Origin: Valencia hispanica
Lineage: Eukaryota > Chordata > Actinopteri > Cyprinodontiformes > Valenciidae
Assembly (NCBI GenBank): GCA_963556495.2
Contig: OY747716.1
Span: 30,899,318-30,963,317 of the forward strand
Reading direction: 5' to 3'
Length of the DNA: 64,000 nucleotides
The notes beneath the pieces were generated by a model. It searched no databases. It saw only the letters and a program-made list of their open reading frames with translations, and had not been told where the DNA came from. This document shows, piece by piece, positions 38,901 to 52,968 of the stretch. The translations under genes were made by a program, and so were the position numbers. Numbering within the stretch: the first letter of the stretch is position 1; every line of letters starts with the position of its first letter.

Positions 38901-41666
38901 CCCCTGTACGGGGACTGGACTCTGCATCCAGCTATAGTGGAGCAGATCTGGGTTCGATTTGGCAGGGCAGGGGTGGATCTGTTTGCATTCAAGGAGAACG
39001 CTCAGTGCCCTCTGTTCTTCTCAATACGCGATCAGAATGCTCCGCTCGGCGTGGATGCGCTGGTACACGATTGGCCACGGCGCCTGCTTTATGCATTTCC
39101 CCCAGTGGCCCTGATACCCCCGACCCTTCTCAGGGTACGGACTCAGCGCCATACACTCATTTTGGTGGCTCCTCATTGGCCCGCCATGCATTGGTTGGCG
39201 GACATTTTCCAGCTCCTGAGAGGCCAACCTTGGAAATTACCAACCCGCAGGGATCTGGTGTCTCAGCCGGGGGGAACAATTTTCCATCCGCATCCAAAGC
39301 GCCTAGCCCTGTGGGCATGGCCCGTGAGTGGCACAGCTTAGAGGCAGCAGGGCTTCCCCAAGCTGTAATTCAAACTATTCAGAACGCTACGGCCCCCTCC
39401 ACTAGGTCCCTTTACCACTCTAAATGGAGGGTGTTTGAGGCCTGGTGCCAGAATAGAGATATTCTGTCTTTCCAGTGCCCGGTGGACGCCATTTTGTCTT
39501 TCTTGCAAGGGTTGCTGGACAAAAATAAGGCTTTCTCCACAATTAAGGTGTACCTTGCCGCCATTTCTGCCTGCCACGTGGGCTTTGGGTAAAGGCTGGC
39601 TAGCCAACACCCCCTGGTGTGCAGGTTTATGAAGGGAGCACGCAGGCTTCTCCCTGTGTCCCGACCTTTGGTGCCCTCTTGGGATCTGTCTGTGGTGCTG
39701 AAAGGCCTTTCAGGGCCTCCATTCGAACCAGTGGACAACTCTGTCATTTAAGGTGGTGTTGCTCCTGGCTTTGGTATCAGCCAAACGGGTCAGCGATATG
39801 CAGGCGCTCTCTGTGCACCCATCCTGTATGCAGTTTGCACCAGGAGATACAAGGGTGTCTCTGAAGCCCAACCCGGCCTTTGTGCCTAAAGTGGTGGGCT
39901 CTTTTTCTCCTGTTGTTCTTACAGCTTTCTCACCGCCGCCTTTTTCCTCATCTGAGGGGGAGCGACTTCATAAACTGTGTCCAGTTCATGCCCTGAGGGC
40001 ATATGTGGACAGGGTGAGGGGCTTTCGCAGGAGTGACCAGCTCTTTGTGTCATGGGGCGGACCCTGTAAGGGCAAGCCCATCACAAAGCAGCAAGCCCAT
40101 CACAAAGCAGCGGCTTTCCCACTGGATTGTGGAGGCTATAAGGTTGGCTTATTCCTGCCAGGAATAAGCCCCTACAGGCACCTGTTGGGCTTAGGGCCCA
40201 TTCCACTCGGGGCCTGTCTGCTTCCTGGGCCCTCTTTAGGGGGCGATCTGTCCAGGAGATTTGTGCTGCGGCAAGCTGGACATCCCCGCTCGCTTTTACA
40301 CGATTCTATAAGTTGGATGTCTTGGCTCCTGCAATGACCCACGCCGTTTTGGGTGTGGGGTCCTCAGCGGGTCAGGATGTCTCCCTGTGAGTGTTGGTGG
40401 TCGCTGGATAAGCTGTCAGGCAATACGGGAGTCTCGATACCCCATAAGTGAGACATCGAAACGAATGTTATGAAAGAGAACTTTAGGTTACTGTCTTAAC
40501 CCCGGTTCTCTGAGTAACATGAGTGAGATGTCTCACCAGACAACCCTTCTTGCTGGGCGAAGCGAGAAGAGGTGTTTATCTTGAATGGCTCTGCGTAGGC
40601 ACGCATGCTTCTTATAGAGGCATGTGACGTGGGTGCCACGATCACCAGCCAATCAGGATTGGCGTGATGAGATAAGTGCTTCTGAGGAATCCGCAGAGGG
40701 GCGTATCCCCTAGTGAGACATCTCACACATGTTACTCAGAGAACCGGGGTTACGACAGTAACCTAAAGTTTTTACTGTTAACATAAGTCATCTTCTCACA
40801 GAAATCTGTTTTTGTAGGGAAGCAATTCATTCATTTGGTGTTGGATAATGTAACTTATCTTGGGTTTTATCTATTAACACCTCAGATTTCTTCAGTATGA
40901 TACAGTGTCAGGGTTCCTACTCTTCTGGAATAGTATAGAATTTGTGTTGTGAAAAATGTGAAGGGAATCTAAATTATAATCCAAAATGTTATTTATTAGG
41001 GATGTAAGAAAACAGTTATACGCTGATATATCGTGATATTTTATGTCACAATATTGTGTCATCATTCAAAAGCAATGTATCGATTTTTTTATTTTATTTT
41101 TTAGAATTTGGATCCATTAACAAAAACAGTATTTTTTGTAGTAAAATCAAAATCAAAGTATTACTGCTAGTTAGTGGCTGTTTTCACCTTCTTCATTCCA
41201 GTGGATCAACTAGAACTAGTCATAAAACTGGATGTGTTAAAGTATGAAACACGGAGTGTTTAGAATGCTGTGACAGTTTTTCTACAGTTAAATTCCGTTT
41301 TCATTATTACAATTTATAGTCTTACTCATAGTATCGCAATATATCGTATCCCCCCCCCTGTATTGTGATACATATCGTATCCCCAGATTTTTACCAATAC
41401 ACATCCCTATTATTTATATATACTTTTCTGCAATAATTATTTAATCCTTCAGAACAAAATTTATGATCTGTATAGTTTAAGATAAATGTAGAAAATTTGA
41501 AGTATATTTTCAGTCTTATTTTGCTTTTGTGTTTGTTTTTATTTTGTTGTTTGTTTAGGGTGCCGCAGGACCATCACCAAAAGGAAAGAAAGGCCCATCT
41601 CGCACTCCCAAACAGCATCGAGACAGAGGAATTGACTTCTATTTCTCTAGAAGTAAAAACCTGTGA
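29925..41666 (+). CDS. cry-dash: Cryptochrome DASH (FAD-dependent blue-light photolyase family)
   Basis: Fourteen exons with GT/AG borders: 29925-29987, 30422-30594, 31432-31525, 32387-32517, 32625-32773, 33085-33173, 33265-33338, 33439-33528, 34044-34123, 34210-34269, 34353-34510, 34676-34795, 34941-35117, 41559-41666 (TGA). They give 521 residues, the usual length for fish Cry-DASH. The photolyase N-terminal alpha/beta domain starts [20 protein letters not shown] and includes FWDT and KFSPWLALG. The FAD-binding domain carries [72 protein letters not shown] and DVHTPW. The C-terminal tail is basic ([19 protein letters not shown]). By family knowledge it binds FAD and an MTHF antenna and repairs CPD lesions in single-stranded DNA. 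The frame is intact in every exon. The last intron (35118-41558) carries a 5.5-kb DIRS element. ATG at 29925 gives the family N-terminus. Confidence 0.97.
30735..31015 (+). repeat. Polypyrimidine-rich tract in cry-dash intron 2
   Basis: The + strand is dominated by T and C (TTCCTT, TTTCTTT and CTTCC patterns) over about 280 bp. It is low-complexity sequence of a kind able to form triplex structures. No protein similarity. Confidence 0.75.
31770..32335 (+). mobile_element. Decayed Tc1-like element in cry-dash intron 3
   Basis: The segment shows Tc1 transposase traces (CACGGTGGTGGCACCATCAT, AAGACTTGAGACTGGTG, GAAAAGATTCACCTTC) and an end resembling a Tc1 right terminus (CAAGACGTTTGAATACC, then TTTTGTAAGGCATTC). 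The reading frame is broken everywhere. It stops about 50 bp before exon 4 (32387). Confidence 0.7.
33600..33965 (+). mobile_element. Tc1-like relic in cry-dash intron 8
   Basis: Starts TTTCACCTTTTGTCACATTT and ends with TTGCGACAAAATGTTGAAAA, the inverted counterpart. Between are CTCACCATGTTTTGCTGTGG and GAGGCCTCCAGAAAGCAGC, common in Tc1 remnants. It surrounds the 35-bp near-copy of cry-dash exon 7 at 33756-33790. Confidence 0.6.
33756..33790 (+). repeat. Near-copy of part of cry-dash exon 7 inside intron 8
   Basis: The 35 bases here match exon 7 positions 33286-33320 except at about four sites, with the 20-mer TTGATTGGGGTGGATTACTC identical in both. It has no splice sites and breaks off after ACTC, so it is not a used exon. 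It lies 470 bp downstream of the source, within a Tc1-like relic. Confidence 0.75.
35301..35457 (+). repeat. DIRS left inverted terminal repeat
   Basis: The sequence from TGTCTCATTATTGGG through CACCTCTTCTCGCTT is the reverse complement, with few changes, of 40561-40720. Shared blocks include CCCCTCTGCGGATTCCTCAG and AATCCTGATTGGCTGGTGAT. Together with the tip 35275-35300 it forms the left end of the element. Confidence 0.9.
35679..36728 (+). pseudogene. DIRS gag-like ORF1, interrupted by two adjacent amber codons
   Basis: An open frame of 349 codons starts [17 protein letters not shown] at the first ATG after the left repeat. It is acidic early ([20 protein letters not shown]) and ends at TAG TAG (36726-36731). 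Beyond these two stops the same frame stays open for 99 codons to a TGA at 37029, gives a basic, Lys/Pro-rich tail ([13 protein letters not shown] near its start), and fits the family's longer ORF1. Two CAG-to-TAG changes would account for both stops. The function is taken to be structural or nucleic-acid binding by analogy with gag. No zinc knuckle was identified. Confidence 0.78.
37409..39341 (+). pseudogene. DIRS reverse transcriptase / RNase H, catalytic motif deleted
   Basis: The RT palm is read in the frame ending at 38386: [31 protein letters not shown] (first catalytic Asp), [17 protein letters not shown], and RRVGIRL at about 38050. Here the frame breaks. Homology resumes in another frame (38118-39341) with [15 protein letters not shown]. 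In the family a YxDD motif and Trp stand between these parts. Here CGC (38063-38065) is followed by a single T, then TGG and the residues after the motif, so the catalytic YxDD bases are missing. RNase H residues are visible downstream: [22 protein letters not shown] and [17 protein letters not shown]. The enzyme cannot be active. Confidence 0.85.
39300..40390 (+). pseudogene. DIRS tyrosine recombinase, broken by stops and frameshifts
   Basis: The N-terminal core-binding part is read to 39589 ([29 protein letters not shown]) and meets a TAA after GFG. The catalytic part continues in other frames. [12 protein letters not shown] (about 39760) holds the first catalytic Arg. HSTRG at 40199-40213 has the His and Arg. 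RFYKLD has the nucleophile-type Tyr at 40307-40309. The last frame ends at TGA 40388-40390. A 19-bp tandem duplication (about 40073-40111) shifts the frame after GKPITKQ. All expected active-site residues are still encoded, but in at least three frames. Confidence 0.82.
40437..40536 (+). repeat. DIRS internal complementary region
   Basis: Positions 40437-40481 are the reverse complement of the left tip (35275-35319), and 40479-40536 are the reverse complement of the right tip (40713-40770). The two parts share the three bases AAC (40479-40481), complement of GTT. In the accepted DIRS model this region templates joining of the ends during circle formation. Confidence 0.9.
40561..40770 (-). repeat. 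DIRS right inverted terminal repeat and tip
   Basis: Reverse complement of the left repeat up to about 40720, then a tip unique to the right end (ATGTTACTCAGAGAACC, GGGGTTACGACAGTAACC) that is copied in the internal complementary region. Confidence 0.9.
40997..41409 (+). mobile_element. hAT-type non-autonomous element, copy 2 (best preserved)
   Basis: Termini TAGGGATGTAAG and ACACATCCCTA are inverted, and the element is bounded by a perfect 8-bp duplication TTATTTAT (40989-40996 and 41410-41417). The interior matches copy 1 at 3311-3734, including GGCTGTTTTCACCTTCTTC, ACTGGATGTGTTAAAGTATG and a C-run before TGTATTGTGATACATATCG. No coding frame. It sits between the DIRS element and the last cry-dash exon. 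Confidence 0.88.
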
Positions 41667-41839
41667 AATGTCTCACTGCAGAGGTTGAACGTTCCTCAGA
41701 TCTAAATTCTGAATCTATCTGCCAGTTCGGTGCTGCATATGCTGTAAATGTTTACACAGTTAATGAGGGAAGTTGTTTGAGTGGAGTTCAAGGAAAGGCT
41801 GGTTTCTTTGCTACTGAAAGCTGAACTGATACTAACATG

Positions 41840-43010
41840 CCTTGCATAAGAATTTACACCTCTCAAACCTTTTCACACCAATGTATTTTATTGAGATTTT
41901 AGTTGACAGACCAACACAAAGTAGTGCTTAATTGTGAAATGTAAGAACGATAACATGTATTTTTTTCTTGTTTTTAAAGAGGGCAAACTTAAAAATGTGG
42001 TGTGCATTTGTATTTAGCTTCCTTTACACAGATGCCCCTAAAAAAATCAGATGCAATTGCCTTCAAAAAAAATTGTGCAACATTTTACAGAGCACTATCG
42101 AATGTGAAACCAAGACATGGGTAGCTCCCTAAACTGGCAGGCCCGAGAAGAAGAATATTAATCAGAGAAGTAACTTTGGAGAAGCTGTAGAGAATTTCAC
42201 TTCAAGGAAGAAGAAGTTTTTGACAGGGCAACAATTAGTCGTTTACTCCACAAAACTGGTCTTTATTGAAGAATTGTAAGAAGGCTACTCTTGAAAGAAA
42301 GCCAAAAGTCCCATTTGCAATTTCCCACAAGCCATGCAGGGGACAAAGCTAACCTGTAAAAGAAGGTGGTAAGGTCAGAGCATTCTGGCTAACATCTAAA
42401 AACTCACACACACATCACCCTGAACACATCATCCTCTTGGTGGAACATGGTAGTTGCAGCATCACGCTTGTGGGGATGCCTTTCCTCAGCAATGATTTTG
42501 TGATTGGAAGATGGATGTAGCGAAATGCAGGGCAACTGGGGACAACCTGTTAGAGGCTGCAAAAGATTTGGGTCAGAGGTTCAACTCCCATTAGGACATT
42601 GACCCAAATCAAACTGCCAGAACAGCTGTGGAATGATATAGATCAAAGCAAATTAATGTGTTGGAATGGCCAAGTTGAAGTCCAGATTAAAATCCAATCC
42701 AACGAATCAGTAACATAAATTGAACGTTGATGTGCACAGACACTCTCCATCCTGTCTGACTGATCTTCGCAAAGCAGACTGGGTAGACAATTGCAAACCT
42801 GGTCTAGTAATAACCAAGTACTTCCAGCTGTAATTACAGCAAAATATGATTTTACAACAAAAATTCCATTTATAAATGATTTTGCAGCCATGTATCATTT
42901 GATTTCCACTTAATTGCGTTCTACTGTGTTAGTCCACCACACAAAATACATTATAGTGGTTGCTTTGTGACAAAGGGTGAAACAGACATATAAATACATT
43001 TGCAAGCCAC
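41840..43010 (+). mobile_element. Decayed Tc1-like element downstream of cry-dash
   Basis: The left end CCTTGCATAAGAATTTACAC and the right end ATAAATACATTTGCAAGCC are Tc1-type termini in inverted orientation. Transposase traces between them (CTAAACTGGCAGGCCCGAG, CATTTGCAATTTCCCACAAG, GTTGGAATGGCCAAG) are out of frame. It probably lies in the cry-dash 3' UTR or just beyond. Confidence 0.75.
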
Positions 43011-43175
43011 TTCACGTGCCTCATGTTGCACTTCCCACTGATTATCTGCTGCATTTCCTGTTCTGCAGCTGAACCACTGTGAGAACATTTTTCTCGTCTT
43101 GTTTCCCCCTCTTATGACTGTTACAACCTGGATTATGTTTCCTACACGACCTTTTGATGCTGTAATATCTTTTTG

Positions 43176-43181
43176 AATAAA
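43176..43181 (+). terminator. Candidate cry-dash poly(A) signal
   Basis: AATAAA followed by GTTGGGATTTTTAC and then T-rich sequence. It is the clearest poly(A) signal between the cry-dash stop (41666) and the myd88 start (43512). If used, the 3' UTR is about 1.5 kb and includes the Tc1 relic. Confidence 0.4.
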
Positions 43182-43511
43182 AGAGTTGGGATTTTTACAA
43201 CCAAAAAATGCTTCCTTTTTTTTTTTTACAGACTTATCTAAAGGAGGATATTGAATAGTTCAGTCATCATTAGTTTGAAACATTTTCTCTGCAGTCAGAT
43301 AACTAATGAATTTGACTGAGAGGTAACTTCCTCCCAGATATGACGCAGTCAGCCACGAACACTTCCTTGTTCCACTAAAGCCAAGTGGGCCGTGCCTAGC
43401 TGAAGAAACAGCTTTCAAAATTACGCCAGGCAGCTACCATCAATGGTAGATTTATACTCATTTTAACCCGAATCTAGGAGGGAGGGAATAAAAAAAAGAC
43501 TTATTTCCAAC

Positions 43512-47969
<4,458 letters not shown>

Positions 47970-50900
47970 CCGCAGACCAAGGTGTGGATTTGTATTTATG
48001 ATTCCTTTTCCTACTGCTTTGAAACTTTCATGTTGGACATTGGTCAAATGTTAGATTCAAATGCAGTGCGGTCATAATTATTGGTTCGTCCGCTCAAGAC
48101 GTGCAAAAAGCCTCAAAAGAAATAACCTTACACTGAAAGTTTTAGAAGAATCAAACCTTCATTCTGAGTATGTTTGATCGGTGAGGAAAAAGGACGGAGG
48201 AAAGGGAGAGAGAATTTCTTGACCATTCCTCTGTCCTCTGTGATGCTCTCATCTCTTATGACTTAAACTCGAGACTTAGATGACAGGAGGAGAAAGGGAT
48301 CTTTGTTTCCTGTGAAGCATTTCTATGTTGATTTGGGCTCATGTTTAAGATCATGATCAATCCGTGAGCGAGATTTCATTTGTTGAGCACTTTTTATGCT
48401 GTCAAATGTAACACAAAGTGCTTCAAAGAAGAAAACGGAAAAAGTTTGAATACAATAAAAACAAAAAAGTAGGTACGTGAATGAAATTATAATTAACAAC
48501 TAGAATAAAACACCAAATAATATGAGTAACTGTGGAGTCCTGGTATTTCAAAGAGTCCATGATGCAGTTCATGACCAATCCTCCACTGTGCCTAAGGGTG
48601 GACATGGGGTTATCCACATGATCATCCTTTCTGATGTCAAAAGCATCAGACGTGTTTGTTCCTAATGAATAAAATTATATACCGGCCATGTTGATTTATA
48701 TTTGATTTTATGGCTGCAGAATTATCTGAAAAAGTGCAGTTGGTGTGAGATTCTGCTCCTTTTTTCAAAACAACTTCAACATTCAGTATTTGGCAAAGTT
48801 TCATTATTACTTCAGTTTGAAGGGCAAAACAAAAACATGCAAAATCCCATCTGTGCTGACACGATTACTTTAGAAGAGGGTTAAAGGCCTGTAAAGCTTT
48901 AATAAATTCGAGATTGATAAATTTGTGATGGCCTCAATCCCACACATCCGGTTGTCTTGCTGACTGTCAAATGAAGTTCCTAGAAACTCTTATCCACTTT
49001 TTTTTTTAAAAGAGGAAAGTTAAACGAAATAAAAGTAACTTTCATTGTTTTAAAGGGATTGTTGTGGTTGCTAGTAATTCAAGCTGATGGTTTTTACTGT
49101 TTTCATTGTTTTATTGTAAGTGTGCCATTTTATTTGAGATTTTCAGTTAATTTGTTGCTTGCATTTAATTGATTGTTTTCGGTGTTAACGTTGCTGTTAT
49201 TTTGTATGTTAGCTTTTGAAACTGTCTCTCTTTACAATGAAACCATGCATTACACATATTGACAAGAGATGCTTATAAATGTGACCGCCACTCTGTATAT
49301 ATCAATGTCCTGGAACTGAAACACACTGATTATTTTACAGCACATTTTAATATACTTCCACTTGTATTCCCTTATCATTCATTTCATCCTGCAAAACATG
49401 ACAGTTCACAATGCACATTAATGTGTTAAGTGCAAAAGATACAACTGCATCAATTGCATCTTGTTTTAGAAGTGTGGAACATCTGTAAAGATGCAGTGCA
49501 GGATATAGCCTACTACTTTTCTGGAAAGCTTTTTTTCAGGTGCCTGTTTAATTCCTCTGAGTCAACTTCACGTTCAAGACGAGATTGGAGCTGAACAGGA
49601 AATTAAATCGTGGCTGTAATTGTTGCACAAGCTTAGCAGCTCTTTGCCTGTGGTTTTTATTTTTCAGATTTATGATAATGAATTTTTAGAACTGTTTGAT
49701 TATAAGTAAATGTATATTTTTCCAACATAAATGTTTAGAAAATGATTGTTTAAAAAAACCTAAATAAAACCACGTGGATTTGATCTTTCTTTGGGGAGTT
49801 TTTGTTGCGAGAAAGTACGTGTGCACTTATGAAAGCACGGGATGTTTACTCCGTGATTGTGAAATTCTTGCATGCGATTAAATGAAGTACCAAGAGGGGG
49901 CGCTATTGTGTTCTGAAAGTATACAGGGAAATACCAAGAAATTATCTCCTTTTTCTTCGCTGTGTTTTCTTTTTGTCGTTTATACATGGATGTAATACGC
50001 CTTGTGGACCTGTCAAACGTCTTTAATGTTAAATATAGAATATAAAAATGTCCAACAAATACATAATCGCATTCCCAGGCGACAGGTTGGCTTCTAAACT
50101 AATGTGCAAATCCGAAGTTGGCCTCCGAATCGCAACGTTTGGACTTAAAGGGCTATTTCACTATTTTAACGAATCTGGAATAACTCTTAAAGAGTGAAAC
50201 ACTGGTCAAACCTGGACTGAAATGTTATACATTGAAGACAGAAAATGTGTAGCTTGTGAAACGTTTACTCTTTTTTTGTTTTTTGTTTTTTCTTTTTTTT
50301 AAAAACATTTGAGAAATAAAATGTAACTTTTGGACATACATAGGCTATATGTTTTTTTTTTTTATACCTCAAATCTGACTTTATTCTTTCAATCTATGTT
50401 TGATAAATTTAAACGTTTGTTCTTTGAGCAGGACTTGATCAAAGGTGATACAAAGAGGGGAACAAAGCCATTTAAACCTTTATGACACCTCAAACAAAAC
50501 AAAAAACATTCGAGATGGACCTAATCTAAAGTTATCCAACTAGCATAAAAGCCTTAAAATTCGTCTTTTTTTTTAAAACCTGCATCATCTGTTTTCAGTA
50601 GTTTTCACAGACTACAAAACTGCATCTAAGGTGTGTCTGTCTTCGCCTTAGAATAATTTACTTTTTTTAGAGAGGTTGGGAATGTTATCAAAGGACCAGA
50701 TAAAGTTTCAGAACCACTAACATTTTACATCATAGGCTACTGCTCCTATGGTTTAAAATTATTTTTGGTGAGATGTCAAAGTGCAGGAGGGACTGGAGTT
50801 TTCTCTCGATGTAATGAGCAGAGCAACTTACTATGTTACCATGTTACTACTCCTAACTATGTTAGACTGTGAACTGGAGATGAACAAATGTGGATCTGAT

Positions 50901-51249
50901 CCACCAAAAGCTGTGAAATAGACCTTTAAAAAAGGCCAACTTCAGTGTTGTAACTTCCTGCCTCCTTTCAATCACAGAAAAGTAAACAAACAGAAGGAGG
51001 TGTGCTCTAATCGGGACACACATTAATGTTTGTGTGCAGTACTATTATTGGACCTTCCTGGGCTCTTTTTTTCCTCCACAGCTTTGTCATGCGATGCCAT
51101 TTATTTCAGCCTGTGGTGTCATACTTCCGAGTTTAAATGGCAGCTCCTGCTGTGTTGTTGTACGAGAAGGAAGAAGTTATTACAATATAAAAAAAATTGA
51201 TTTGTTTAGTGTAAACTCTGATTTACAGATTAAGGTTTGCATCATTATG
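47970..51249. other. myd88 3' UTR and intergenic DNA
   Basis: Candidate poly(A) signals are at 48901 (AATAAA) and 49764. A short repeat resembling a LINE tail (GAGCACTTTTTATGCTG and AAAGTGCTTCAAAG) spans about 48370-48620. The rest is AT-rich with T-runs. No gene was recognised. Confidence 0.45.
48370..48620 (-). repeat. Interspersed repeat with LINE-tail-like core
   Basis: The core TTGAGCACTTTTTATGCTG followed by CACAAAGTGCTTCAAAG resembles the tail of abundant teleost retroposons, similar in style to 8605 and 63014. Boundaries are uncertain. Confidence 0.4.
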
Positions 51250-52968
51250 CCACAGTTTTTTTTTTTTTTGGAATTAGACAAATTTACAAACTCTCAAAGG
51301 GAGACAACAGTACAGCATCCCCCCCCCAAAAAAAACAAAAGAAATATACATACAAAATATTAACAGAACTCTTACAATACAAATACGCCAAGGCCACGCC
51401 CCAGTCCTTTTATTTTTTATTTTTATTTTTCTCTGGCAGAATTATAATATACATAAGGTTTTCAGAGCATAAACCTGGTACACATTCATTAAAAAGAAAG
51501 ATATTGGTTTACATTTTCACATATCAAATCAACATATTTACATGAACCTTTTAGAAGAACTAAAGATGAAAAGAAAGATTTTAATTCAAATTTTAAGACA
51601 TTTAGTGAGGGTTTGTAATTTTGCTATTTGCATTTATGGATGTGATATTTACCCAGAAGTATGACAACATTACTTAAGATGACAAGTTCTTTAGATCGAT
51701 TGTTGTCGTAATATAAAACCTGTGTTAATGTAAGCGGAGATATCCCATTAATTTTTATCCCCATCCAGGTTACCAAATCTTGCCAATAGTTTGATGTTAC
51801 TGAACACGAAAAAAACAAATGTTCAACGCTTTCCTTTTCTTTTAAGCAAAATCTGCATGGCTCTACTTCAAATCCAAATCGTTTTTTAAGCATTTCTGCT
51901 ACTGGGTAGTATCTATTCAATATTTTAAATTGCATTTCTTTAACTTTGGGGGGGATAGGCCATTTTAGAAAATTTGTGTATTTTTTTAGTAACTTTGTAT
52001 TACACCCATATAGCCTGGTGTTCTTGTTAAAATCATGAAATTAAATATTTTTAAAGATTGTATTTAAGGTTTTATTACAGCATTTTTCATTTGTTAAAGG
52101 AATCTGATTTAACTGTATAGAGGGTAAGCTTATTTGTCCTTTAGAGTAGCATAAATGGTTCTGTATTAAATTCAACAGAGGCAAAGGGATCACTTTACAC
52201 ACTTTGTTGTAATCTCTGAGGGTACACTGAATGTTATATTTGATATTGAAATCACCTAATTCAAGAAACTGACCCTTCTCATCAAGTAAATCAGTTATAA
52301 AAATAATACCTTTTTCATACCACTCTTTAACGAATAATGATTTCATATTTATTGTAATGGTCCTATTGTTCCACGAGGTGGAGCCATGGGGGGTGAAGTT
52401 GTGGGTAAATGCCATTTTCCAGTAAAACAATATTTGTTTATGATATTCTGACAATTTGATAGGCAACTTGGAAATAGCAAAATCACGTTTCAAGAGAAAA
52501 TCCAACCCTCCCACCTTTTTGAAAATATTCTTGGGGATGTGAAAATAAATGGAGTCAGGTTTTAAAAGAAAAGCTTTTAACCAGTTTATTTTAAAAACTC
52601 CGACCATAGATGGAAAATCAATTGTCTTAATACCACCTTTAGAGTACTCTTTAATCATCTGTGATTTTTTTGATGTAGTGAGTTTTATTACGCCAAATAA
52701 AACGATAGATCACCGAATTGATCTTTTTAATACTTTGCTGGGCAATATATAATGAATATGTTGGGTAAACCATTTTTGAGACACCCTCTGATTTTGATAA
52801 TAGATTACGTCCAACAATTGTAAGATCCCTTATTAACCAATGATTCAGTGTTTTAGACATAACATCAATTTGGTCTTTTACGTTTTTTGACTCTCTAATT
52901 TTAATATCCTTATTTAAATAAATACCCAAATACTTAACTTCACTTTTTATAGGAATTTTATGCCACGG
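51250..52968 (-). mobile_element. L1/Tx1-type LINE, 3' fragment on the minus strand
   Basis: On the minus strand three frame segments read like the region after the RT core of fish L1-type elements: LNHWLIRDLTIVGRNLLSK and YRFIWRNKTHYI (52929-52651), KGGIKTIDFPSMVGVFKINW (52658-52041), and a C-terminal zinc-knuckle-like CRFCLKEKESVEHLFFSC (about 51860-51805). Frame breaks separate them. A T-run at about 51256-51269 is a likely poly(A) tail of the minus-strand element. The 5' part, including endonuclease and RT core, is missing. It lies between myd88 and oxsr1. Confidence 0.85.

Larger units (their letters stand above)
35275..40770 (+). mobile_element. DIRS-type retrotransposon (tyrosine-recombinase retroelement) in the last cry-dash intron
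   Basis: The element has the full DIRS layout. There are inverted terminal repeats (best 35301-35457 against 40561-40720), a gag-like ORF, a reverse transcriptase/RNase H region, a tyrosine recombinase region, and an internal complementary region (40437-40536) matching both outer tips. It starts GTTCTCTTTCATAAC and ends AACCTAAAGTT, so a GTT trinucleotide bounds each side. No long target duplication is expected for this class, and none was seen. Its GC content and CpG use are much higher than the surrounding intron. All coding regions are damaged, but the cis-acting ends look complete. Orientation is the same as cry-dash. Confidence 0.93.

Noticed and set aside
38462..39592. A 376-codon open frame overlapping the RT/RNase H frame of the DIRS element
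   Set aside because: Most of it is the shadow of the RNase H frame. Only its last part (after about 39300) matches a real protein, the tyrosine recombinase.
43200..43511. Possible NF-kB or interferon-response sites in the myd88 promoter
   Set aside because: I looked for GGGRNWYYCC and for tandem GAAA-type sites and found no good match, so no site is annotated.
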